DNA of 6,868 nucleotides from JAGLCW01 sp964422555 (lineage in GTDB: Bacteria > Caldisericota > Caldisericia > UBA6126): assembly GCA_964422555.1 (NCBI GenBank), contig CAYRBR010000074.1, positions 1-6,868 of the forward strand, in the 5' to 3' direction. Shown in pieces: positions 1-6,074 of the stretch. The notes under the pieces are model-generated. The model saw nothing but the letters and a program-made list of their open reading frames with translations. It was not told the DNA's origin and searched no databases. The stretch's first letter is position 1. Every line of letters begins with the position of its first letter. Made by a program: the position numbers and the translations under genes.

Positions 1-1
1 A

Positions 2-997
2 GAAAAAGAAACAAAACCCCCTTCCCGTTACAATGAAGCTACGTTACTCTCTGCAATGCAAGGAGCAGGTAAACTCATTACAGATGATGAGTTACAGGAA
101 ACCTTAAAAGAAAAAGGGATTGGTACTCCTGCAACTCGAGCTCAAATTATTGAACGTCTAATTAAAGTTGGATATTGCGAACGAGGGGGAAAAGAGATTA
201 TTCCTACTGAAAAAGGAATGTACCTAATTCAAGTCCTGTCGCATATTCAATTAGAAGAACTCATTTCTCCTGAATTAACTGGTTCCTGGGAAAAGAAATT
301 ATTGCAAATTGAAAATAAAAAACTAACGGCAAAAGCATTTCAAAAGGAAATGAAAGAATTCACCACCCACATTATTGACCAGGTAAAAACAGCCGATTTT
401 GACTCCATGGAGGGTGGGGAAGTAGGTTTGTGCCCTCTCTGCAACTCTCCTGTTACCGAAAGAACTTCTAAATATAAATGCACCAATGCCGATTGTTCCT
501 TTAGTATTGCCAAAAAAATTAAATCGTGTCGCATTCCTGCCGAAGAAGTAACCAAATTACTAAAAGACAACCGTACATCCAAACCTTTATGGTTCCTTTC
601 CAGCAAAGGCAAACATTTCGAGGCTTATTTATTAATGGACAAAGAAGGAAAAATCGAATTTGAGTTCATTGATTACGACAAAGTTGTCGACGACACTCCT
701 ATTGGGAAATGCCCAGTATGTGGGAATGATATGATAGAAAAACTGGGATACTTTGGCTGTGTAAACCCCGAGTGTAATTTTCAAATTCGAAAAACAATTT
801 TAAGCCAACAAATTTCCAAAGAAGATGCAATTGATATAATCACTAAGGGAGAGACTAAGAAGCTAACAAATTTTTGGTCTCTTAAAAAAAGACGCAAATT
901 TTCAGCTCGTCTTCGATTTATATTACAGGAGAAAAAAATTGTGTTCGATTTTAGAAAAGATCCGAAACCGAAAAAAGTTGATAAAAAGAAGAGCTAA
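2..997 (+). CDS. topB: DNA topoisomerase III-type (type IA), C-terminal part; 5' end outside window
   Basis: This is the last ~331 codons of a type IA topoisomerase, an enzyme that passes one DNA strand through a transient break to relax or decatenate DNA. The reading frame is open from base 2, so the ATG at 56 is internal. The visible N-terminal stretch carries KPPSRYNEATLLSAM and, from about 116, GIGTPATRAQIIERL. This TPATRA form is typical of topoisomerase III (TopB); TopA usually has GRPST here. SPELTGSWEKKL (about 266-301) is also a TopB-like signature. Two C-terminal repeats follow, each starting with a four-cysteine zinc ribbon (CxxC...CxxxxC): cysteines at 431-496 and at 710-775. Each ribbon is followed by a strand-rich segment, at about 515-667 and 800-955, ending in FEF or FDF. 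The tail is strongly basic (Lys-rich). The catalytic tyrosine and Toprim domain lie upstream and cannot be checked. TopA with unusual repeats is a less likely alternative. Confidence 0.88.
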   Translation, partial: EKETKPPSRYNEATLLSAMQGAGKLITDDELQETLKEKGIGTPATRAQIIERLIKVGYCERGGKEIIPTEKGMYLIQVLSHIQLEELISPELTGSWEKKLLQIENKKLTAKAFQKEMKEFTTHIIDQVKTADFDSMEGGEVGLCPLCNSPVTERTSKYKCTNADCSFSIAKKIKSCRIPAEEVTKLLKDNRTSKPLWFLSSKGKHFEAYLLMDKEGKIEFEFIDYDKVVDDTPIGKCPVCGNDMIEKLGYFGCVNPECNFQIRKTILSQQISKEDAIDIITKGETKKLTNFWSLKKRRKFSARLRFILQEKKIVFDFRKDPKPKKVDKKKS

Positions 998-1014
998 AGT
1001 TCTTTTTTTATCAA
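978..1014 (+). terminator. weak AT-rich hairpin at the end of the topoisomerase gene
   Basis: An inverted repeat has left arm TTGATAAAAAGAA (978-990), a 9-base loop and right arm 1000-1014, which is the complement with two extra T residues. The arms span the topoisomerase stop codon. The T-run in the right arm resembles an intrinsic terminator, but the stem is almost all A-T, so termination would be weak. It may only protect the 3' end of the mRNA. Confidence 0.35.
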
Positions 1015-1034
1015 AATAATAGCTGGAACTTTTC

Positions 1035-1075
1035 TTGACAAATGCTTGAATTATAATAACTTTTAAGCATAGAAT
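1035..1075 (+). promoter_or_regulatory. candidate promoter region for the S8 protease gene
   Basis: This gap holds several sigma70-like hexamers: TTGACA (1035-1040), TTGAAT (1046-1051), TATAAT (1052-1057) and TAGAAT (1070-1075). The two perfect hexamers are only 11 bp apart, too close for a standard promoter. The pair with workable geometry is TTGAAT and TAGAAT, 18 bp apart, which would start transcription near 1082 and give a leader of about 42 nt before the ATG at 1124. TATAAT could also act with a degenerate -35 upstream. The exact pairing is inference. Confidence 0.45.
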
Positions 1076-1111
1076 TATGCGTAATATTTTTTGATTTTGT
1101 TCTGGTTTCAG

Positions 1112-1119
1112 AGGGAGGT
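1112..1119 (+). promoter_or_regulatory. strong Shine-Dalgarno that fixes the protease start at 1124
   Basis: AGGGAGGT lies five bases upstream of the ATG at 1124 and is close to the AGGAGGT consensus. It decides the start. An in-frame TTG at 1091 would extend the protein by 11 residues, but it would put the ribosome site inside the coding region and spoil an otherwise classical signal peptide. Confidence 0.88.
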
Positions 1120-1123
1120 ATCT

Positions 1124-1210
1124 ATGCGATACTTTAAGAAATGGCTTGTATTGGTTATTGCATTTCTATTAGTAACTCCCATGGTTGGAGTTTTTAGTTA
1201 TGCGAATGCT
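1124..1210 (+). other. Sec signal peptide of the S8 protease
   Basis: The first 29 residues have a basic start (MRYFKKW), a hydrophobic stretch (LVLVIAFLLVTPMVGVF) and an A-x-A type site (ANA before TTGTAEP). There is no lipobox cysteine, so signal peptidase I cleavage is expected. Confidence 0.85.
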
Positions 1211-4200
1211 ACTACTGGCACCGCAGAACCAATGATGTATGTGCAAGTTGACCTGCAGCGTCCCGACGACGCTCAAAAAGTAGCAGACAGTGGTATTGAA
1301 ATTATTGAAACATACCCTGCCTATATTTTGGGTAAGGCAACTGAACCTCAATTTGAGGAAATGAAGAAAAAACGTCTCCTCATTACGAAGAAGCAAAACC
1401 CGAATCCCGTTTATATAAATGGTGGCGTTATCTATCCTGCAAATGATGATACGAAATCCTTTATTGGTGTTACCATACCAGAGGGTTTTGAAGAAAACTT
1501 CTATGCAGATGTGAACGAACCAAACTACTATTTGGTTAAATTTGCTGCTCCCGTTAAAAATGAATGGGCACACGCAATGCAACGAAATGGTATTGAATTG
1601 GTGGAATACTACCATCAAAATGCATATGTTGTTCGATGCAAACCATCCATTAAGGGTGAACTTTTAATGGCCGATTATGTAACCGCATTAATGCCTTATG
1701 TTCCAGCATTTAAAGTTCCTCCTGAACTGAAAGCAGAAGACCAATGGCAACATGTTCTTGTTTCTTTCTGGGGTGGAGTAGATCCACTGGAAGAACATAT
1801 GAAAATATGGGAACAAAGCCAATCATACCTTCTTGGTTATGATACTGCTGAAAACGATGCCTTTTCAATAGGTACTGTTGCTGTAAACTGGCAAAATATT
1901 GATAAATTAGCAGCTATTCCCAGTATTCAGTGCATTGAACTACCACCTGACAATATGCAACTAAAAGTAGATGTTGGAAGAGAAATTGTGGGAGTTCACC
2001 TGGTTGACCAAGCCTACACACAAGGCGATACTCCTGTCCGTTTAGATGGAACTGGCGAAATAGTTACAATTTACGATAGTGGTCTTTCCGGTGGTTATTC
2101 AGCACTAAGTGCAGATTTTTCTGGCAGAGTGCCGTTTGCTCTCAATTATGCAACCTACTACAGCCCCTCTTATGGCGGATGGTCACGTTGTTACAGTGGT
2201 AGAGCAAACCGTTTTAATTCAAATGTTAGTCCCAGAGAAGGCTTTCGCTTTACTTGGTTTAGAAACGGTATTGATGCTTATTGGCAGGGTGCGCGAGGTC
2301 CTTCCAACTACTGCGATGTGTGGGGTCATGGTACACATGTAGCCAGTGTTATAGGTGGTAACGGTGCTATGTCTGGCGGACAATACAAGGGTGTTGCTCC
2401 CAATGTTCAATTTTTTGTTCAAAGAATAACAGCTTCTTGGGATACCTACGATTTTTGGCCCAGTGGGTCTTATCCCAGCAGAGCTTATTACAATCGTCAC
2501 CCCAGAAACGAAGATCGACCAGCAAAAACTCATCCCAGCATCTCCCGTCCAACTATTTGGGATACAAATCCAATAAATCCTGACCCGTATACTGTTGGAT
2601 ATTATCCCGATGAACTCCCCTATAAATGGGATATGGATCCTCTACCACCCGAAGATATTCCTGAAACAGGTCCATTCCCAGGTTTCCACGATGTTCCCTG
2701 TGTAAGTGGAGAAGTATATGGTCCCGAATTTGGTCCTATTGATCCTGCAGCCACAAACTATGCCCCAGAAGAAGGTCCTCCAAATAATCCAGGAGCTCCT
2801 AACTACTCTGGTGCTGCTGGTACTGTTCATTGGACTATGAAGGATGCATATCAATACACAACTTCTAGAATTCAAAACCACAGCTGGTGGTTCTATTTCT
2901 TACGTACTCGCCAGGGTTATTCTCCCGACCCAGGTTCTCCTGTTTTCAGTACATTCGACTATAATGCAATTTCCCGTTTTGTTGACCATTTCCAATATGC
3001 CCACCAAGACTTTTTGACCGTATGGGCTGCTGGTGACAATGGTAGAGACAGAGACCAAGATGGTATTGTCGATTGGCAAAAAGATTTAAATGGCGACCTT
3101 ACCTATGGAGACCCATGGGTAGATGGAGAAAACCAAACCTTCTTTGCTCCTGCCCCCAACAAGAATGGTATTACTGTAGGAGCCTGTGAAAACTACAGAC
3201 CTGAACTAGACGATATAACTTATGGCGAAGTAGCTGGAATGCATAAAGCCAACTTTGGTTTATTCCTCACTAACGATATGCCTGAATGGGCTGGTATTAT
3301 CAAAACCGATCTTATTGCTAATGCTAATGAACCATTACCATTAGATGCAACTCCCGAAGAAATTCTTCGTGGATATTCCGACGAAATTGCAGACAAACGA
3401 TTGGTTGATGACCCAACCGGTAAGTTTGGTATGGCAGCTATTAGTACTCGTGGACCTAGTTCCGATAATCGTATTAAACCCGATTTAGTTGCACCTGGTA
3501 CAATGGTTGTAGGAAAATTATCTGTTTACAGCTACGATGGTTCTGGTGATCAAACTCAGTATCCCTATGAATACGATTACAGTAACCATTTACCCGATAG
3601 CGACTATGCTTACATGAGTGGTACCAGTGTTTCTGCTGGTTTTGTTTCTGGTGCAGCCGCATTAGTCCGTCAATACTACCGACAGGTAGAAGACTTAGAT
3701 ATTGCCCCCACTCCTACTGCAGCTTTAATTAAAGCCACCCTTATTCATGGTGCTACTAACATGGCAGAGCAAGATGCTCCCAACCAATACGATATTATCC
3801 AGGAAGGACAGAGAGTAGACGAAACCTTTAACGACACAACCGCTATTGCAGATCCAAACCAGGGTTGGGGTCGCTTAAATGTATATAACTCTTTGTTTCC
3901 TATCGCCCCAAGAATTCAAAAATACGATGACAACATTACCGGTGTCGATGCCGATGTTGTAACCTATGAAGTATATGTCGATAATACCGATGTGCCTTTT
4001 GAAGCTACTCTTTGCTGGACCGATGAATCTGCCACACCAAACTCCTGGCCAGTGTTAAAACACAACCTCGATTTAGTCGTAACAGATCCAGCCGGATTAA
4101 TTTACCGTGGTAACCAGTTCGGTACTCCCCCTGCACAAGATCCTAACGTATCAGTTCCAATGGCTACCTCTACCGACACCTTAAACAATGTGGAACGAGT

Positions 4201-4432
4201 TGTTATTCGAAAACCAAAAATGAAAGGGAAATACACTATTAGTGTTGTACCTTCTTCCCTTCCAAAAGCTCCCGGTGGTCCGGTAAAATACGCCATTATT
4301 TATTCGGGTGGTTTCACCGACATGCCTGCAGAAGAACCAATTCCCGCTGCCAACCCTTATGTTTTAGCTTTTGTTGCTATCGCATTAATTGGTGCTGGTG
4401 TACTTGTTCTTCGAAAAAGAACTCAAAACTAA
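1124..4432 (+). CDS. secreted subtilisin-like (S8) serine protease with KP-43-type C-terminal domain and exosortase-type sorting tail
   Basis: This is a 1102-aa exported endopeptidase predicted to act at the cell surface. Residues 1-29 are a signal peptide (MRYFKKW, hydrophobic core, likely cleavage after SYANA). Residues ~37-275 hold three related-looking segments, probably a propeptide. The catalytic triad is Asp318 (TIYDSG), His402 (WGHGTHVA) and Ser835 (MSGTSVSA). Residues ~771-792 (STRGPSSDNRIKPDLVAPG) are typical of the family. Two oddities are a ~130-residue Pro/Tyr-rich insertion (438-569) and AAGDNG at 635-640 where the oxyanion asparagine is expected, giving Asp638. A DxDxDGxxD calcium-type loop follows at 642-650. 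Residues ~920-1064 match the beta-jellyroll of KP-43-type proteases (CWTDESATPNSW, HNLDLVVTDP, LNNVERVVI). The end is IPAANP (1073-1078), a hydrophobic helix (1079-1096) and RKRTQN. The gene is flanked by its own promoter-like region and a strong terminator, with an exosortase gene just downstream. The S8 call is firm; the substrate is unknown. Confidence 0.93.
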   Translation: MRYFKKWLVLVIAFLLVTPMVGVFSYANATTGTAEPMMYVQVDLQRPDDAQKVADSGIEIIETYPAYILGKATEPQFEEMKKKRLLITKKQNPNPVYINGGVIYPANDDTKSFIGVTIPEGFEENFYADVNEPNYYLVKFAAPVKNEWAHAMQRNGIELVEYYHQNAYVVRCKPSIKGELLMADYVTALMPYVPAFKVPPELKAEDQWQHVLVSFWGGVDPLEEHMKIWEQSQSYLLGYDTAENDAFSIGTVAVNWQNIDKLAAIPSIQCIELPPDNMQLKVDVGREIVGVHLVDQAYTQGDTPVRLDGTGEIVTIYDSGLSGGYSALSADFSGRVPFALNYATYYSPSYGGWSRCYSGRANRFNSNVSPREGFRFTWFRNGIDAYWQGARGPSNYCDVWGHGTHVASVIGGNGAMSGGQYKGVAPNVQFFVQRITASWDTYDFWPSGSYPSRAYYNRHPRNEDRPAKTHPSISRPTIWDTNPINPDPYTVGYYPDELPYKWDMDPLPPEDIPETGPFPGFHDVPCVSGEVYGPEFGPIDPAATNYAPEEGPPNNPGAPNYSGAAGTVHWTMKDAYQYTTSRIQNHSWWFYFLRTRQGYSPDPGSPVFSTFDYNAISRFVDHFQYAHQDFLTVWAAGDNGRDRDQDGIVDWQKDLNGDLTYGDPWVDGENQTFFAPAPNKNGITVGACENYRPELDDITYGEVAGMHKANFGLFLTNDMPEWAGIIKTDLIANANEPLPLDATPEEILRGYSDEIADKRLVDDPTGKFGMAAISTRGPSSDNRIKPDLVAPGTMVVGKLSVYSYDGSGDQTQYPYEYDYSNHLPDSDYAYMSGTSVSAGFVSGAAALVRQYYRQVEDLDIAPTPTAALIKATLIHGATNMAEQDAPNQYDIIQEGQRVDETFNDTTAIADPNQGWGRLNVYNSLFPIAPRIQKYDDNITGVDADVVTYEVYVDNTDVPFEATLCWTDESATPNSWPVLKHNLDLVVTDPAGLIYRGNQFGTPPAQDPNVSVPMATSTDTLNNVERVVIRKPKMKGKYTISVVPSSLPKAPGGPVKYAIIYSGGFTDMPAEEPIPAANPYVLAFVAIALIGAGVLVLRKRTQN
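4340..4420 (+). other. predicted C-terminal exosortase-type sorting signal of the protease
   Basis: The tail encodes a short Pro-containing motif (IPAANP), a hydrophobic helix of about 18 residues (YVLAFVAIALIGAGVLVL) and a basic cluster (RKR) three residues from the end. This three-part layout is that of exosortase/archaeosortase targets. The IPTL-CTERM signal linked to exosortase H has I-P at the same place, but here the following T-L and the W-G are absent. It could instead be a plain C-terminal membrane anchor; the adjacent exosortase gene favours sorting. Confidence 0.7.
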
Positions 4433-4452
4433 TAGAGCAATATTAGTTCATC

Positions 4453-4492
4453 CATAAAAAAAAGCGGAGCTTCTGCTCCGCTTTTTTTTATG
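4453..4492. terminator. strong, fully symmetric intrinsic terminator after the protease gene
   Basis: The stem GCGGAGC (4464-4470) pairs with GCTCCGC (4475-4481) across the loop TTCT. It is flanked by eight A (4456-4463) and eight T (4482-4489); outer bases CAT/ATG extend the symmetry. It has the G-C stem and U-run of an intrinsic terminator on both strands. It separates the protease from the exosortase gene on the plus strand. On the minus strand it could stop transcripts reading through from polA-coaE. Confidence 0.92.
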
Positions 4493-4504
4493 CTTCTATT
4501 TCGT

Positions 4505-4510
4505 TATACT
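4505..4510 (+). promoter_or_regulatory. candidate -10 element of the exosortase gene
   Basis: TATACT differs from TATAAT by one base. Its last base is seven positions before the ATG at 4517, so transcription would begin at or very near the start codon. No good -35 is present: the corresponding position falls in the T-run of the terminator. No Shine-Dalgarno is visible before 4517. Confidence 0.35.
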
Positions 4511-4516
4511 TACTTT

Positions 4517-5023
4517 ATGGAAAAGACAAAGAATATAAAATTTACTGGAAACAAAGCATTTCGTTATCTATTATGGGTAGTGTTTTGGATACTGGTATTG
4601 GTTTTTATTAGCTTGCTTCCTTTCATTCAAGAACCTCTTCTTTTTATTACTACCAAAATAACGAATTGGCTTTTAAACGTATTCCAAATTCCAACTCTGG
4701 TTCAAAATACTTCCATTGCATTAACAGCAGGTACCGAAATGAAATTTTCAATTATTCCTGATTGCACAGGTATCTATCCTTTTATTATTCTGTTTAGTTT
4801 AATCGTTTCATTCCCTACCGAAAGTAACAAACGTTTTATTGGTATCGTAGGCGCATTCTTTTTTACATTTATAGTCAACTATGCAAGATTGGTTGTTTTA
4901 ATAGCAATAGGACACCACAATAGAGTGTACTTCCAGTATGCTCATGTGTTTATATTCCAACTTACTTTTATTCTTCTAATCGTTGTTTATTTTGTCTGGT
5001 GGTTACAATGGATTCAAAAGTAA
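4517..5023 (+). CDS. exosortase-family membrane protease/transpeptidase, exosortase H-like
   Basis: This is a 168-aa polytopic membrane protein of the exosortase/archaeosortase family, which cleaves C-terminal sorting signals of exported proteins near the membrane and probably transfers the product to a surface acceptor. The predicted catalytic residues are in family order: Cys83 in PDCTGIYPF, Arg124 in NYARLVVL, and His143 in QYAHVFIFQ. The short length, the LPFIQEPL segment near residues 34-41, SFPTE before the Arg helix, GHHNRVYFQYAH, and the end VVYFVWWLQWIQK resemble exosortase H (XrtH) as I recall that family. The subtype is less certain than the family. I chose the ATG at 4517 because an in-frame ATG at 4490 sits directly on the terminator's T-run. 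The gene overlaps the next one by 16 bases and follows a protease with a matching type of tail, its likely substrate. Confidence 0.85.
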   Translation: MEKTKNIKFTGNKAFRYLLWVVFWILVLVFISLLPFIQEPLLFITTKITNWLLNVFQIPTLVQNTSIALTAGTEMKFSIIPDCTGIYPFIILFSLIVSFPTESNKRFIGIVGAFFFTFIVNYARLVVLIAIGHHNRVYFQYAHVFIFQLTFILLIVVYFVWWLQWIQK

Positions 5024-5493
5024 CCCAAGTTACGTTAAATATTTCCTTTTTACTCCGTTTTCTCCTGTTTTCCTTTCTTCTTTTTCTGCTTTTCCTTGCC
5101 ATTGCACCCTACTATATCCAAGCAAAACTATTTCTGATAAAACCCCTTGTAGCTCTATTCACAACCGGAAGAGCACCGTACGTACATGCACTACCGGCCT
5201 ACAGAGGTATTTCTCTTTCATTTGTATTCTACTTTTCCCTGGTGTTTTCCTCTCTCAGTAAAAACACCTTTAGCTCTTTCTTTAAAGAAAAATATTGGGT
5301 AGTTTTGATTCATATAGCAATAATCTATCTTTTTGAGATATTTTCGGCTGTTTTTGAAATTCTTGCAACGGGTTTCTTCAGCTACTACTTCACAACCGTC
5401 CTATTATCGGTTGGTTCTTTATTCATAGCTATTCTTCTCTGGCTATTCCTGTTTCCATCCGTTCAAAATTATATCCCTTCTTCAAAATTATAG
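5008..5493 (+). CDS. small four-helix membrane protein, candidate exosortase H partner
   Basis: This 161-aa protein is extremely rich in Phe and Leu. It has four likely membrane helices at about residues 12-35, 66-83, 96-118 and 127-149. A segment between the first two contains ALPAYRGISL. I recognise no catalytic motif. Its start lies 16 bases inside the end of the exosortase gene, so the two are probably translated together. A weak GGTGG lies upstream of the ATG at 5008; an in-frame GTG at 4999 would add three residues. Exosortase H genes are commonly followed by a gene annotated as exosortase H-associated membrane protein, and position, size and topology here fit that role. This identification rests on context more than on sequence motifs. 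Its 3' end overlaps coaE tail-to-tail. Confidence 0.75.
   Translation: MDSKVTQVTLNISFLLRFLLFSFLLFLLFLAIAPYYIQAKLFLIKPLVALFTTGRAPYVHALPAYRGISLSFVFYFSLVFSSLSKNTFSSFFKEKYWVVLIHIAIIYLFEIFSAVFEILATGFFSYYFTTVLLSVGSLFIAILLWLFLFPSVQNYIPSSKL
5462..5492. repeat. 12-bp direct repeat at the convergent gene ends
   Basis: TTCAAAATTATA occurs at 5462-5473 and again at 5481-5492, 19 bp apart. The two copies lie on and around the stop codons of both converging genes: TAG at 5491-5493 on plus, TAA at 5469-5471 on minus. The offset is not a multiple of three, so the copies are read in different frames. Confidence 0.8.
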
Positions 5494-6074
5494 TCTTTAC
5501 TCCATTGTTCCATTGTTTTGTCTAACAAATAGTGCATTCTTGCAATCGAGGAGTCATTTGACACACACACAGTTGCCATGTGGTGTTTCTCTTGAATAGC
5601 TGTCTGCTTTAAAAGGATTCTAGTAATCTTATCTTCCGATAAACCTCTTGCTCGAAGTCGTTCTTGGATAACATCGACCGAACAGTTAATATAGATAGTG
5701 TGGTTACACTTCCTGTATAAATCGGTTTGGAACAACCCAATTGCTTCAATTACACATTTGGGATACTTTGATATCTGATGATAAATTTCGTTTAGAATAA
5801 AGGGCCAGGTAATAGACTGTAGTGTTTCAAGTTGAGCATCATTTTTAAAAACGATATCTGACAACACCTTTCGGTTTATACTTTTAGTTTCCGGAATATA
5901 GGCAGAAGGAAATGCTCTTGCTAGAGCAACAGTAGTACTTGCATCTTGCAATGCCTGGTGCCCAATCTTATCGGCATCAATTAGATGCATATTGTATTTT
6001 TCGGCAATGTAATGACTGGCTGTAGACTTTCCCGAGGCAATTAAACCAGTAATGCCGATAATCCAGGATTTCAT
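5469..6074 (-). CDS. coaE: dephospho-CoA kinase
   Basis: This 201-aa P-loop kinase is predicted to phosphorylate the 3'-hydroxyl of dephospho-CoA with ATP, the last step of coenzyme A synthesis in the cytoplasm. The Walker A loop is GLIASGKST (residues 10-18). LIDADKIGH (31-39) matches the family's DAD motif, and INRKVLSDIVF (66-76) the family's R..L..iVF motif. QERLRARGLSEDKITRILLKQ (137-157) is the lid/arginine region (R...S.e....RI..Q). Length is normal for the family. Two usual motifs are altered: ITHP is ITWP (88-91), and PLLFE is IGLFQ (112-116). The start codon overlaps the polA stop as ATGA, so translation is probably coupled and the gene is probably in the polA operon. polA and coaE are also near each other in Bacillus and, from memory, in Borrelia. 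Another P-loop kinase is possible but less likely. Confidence 0.87.
   Translation of the reverse strand: MKSWIIGITGLIASGKSTASHYIAEKYNMHLIDADKIGHQALQDASTTVALARAFPSAYIPETKSINRKVLSDIVFKNDAQLETLQSITWPFILNEIYHQISKYPKCVIEAIGLFQTDLYRKCNHTIYINCSVDVIQERLRARGLSEDKITRILLKQTAIQEKHHMATVCVSNDSSIARMHYLLDKTMEQWSKDYNFEEGI

Noticed and set aside
56..58. ATG at 56 as start of the topoisomerase gene
   Set aside because: The frame is open back to base 2 and encodes conserved topoisomerase III residues upstream (KPPSRYNEATLLSA), so this Met is internal.
1035..1057. TTGACA and TATAAT as one standard promoter
   Set aside because: The spacer is 11 bp, well below the usual 16-18 bp.
1091..1093. TTG at 1091 as start of the protease
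   Set aside because: The strong Shine-Dalgarno at 1112-1119 points to the ATG at 1124, which gives a clean signal peptide.
1169..1618. 149-codon minus-strand open frame within the protease gene
   Set aside because: It has Cys/His/Phe-rich composition without domains and lies fully antisense to a well-supported gene.
4490..4492. ATG at 4490 as start of the exosortase
   Set aside because: It directly follows the terminator T-run and is part of its symmetric arm; the nine extra residues resemble nothing in the family.
4688..4699. The residues IPTL inside the exosortase itself
   Set aside because: They fall between membrane helices, far from the C-terminus and without a following helix/basic tail, so the match to the IPTL signal is coincidence.
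4983..5261. 92-codon plus-strand frame overlapping the exosortase and partner genes
   Set aside because: It is a shifted-frame shadow; the partner frame has coherent membrane helices and this one does not.
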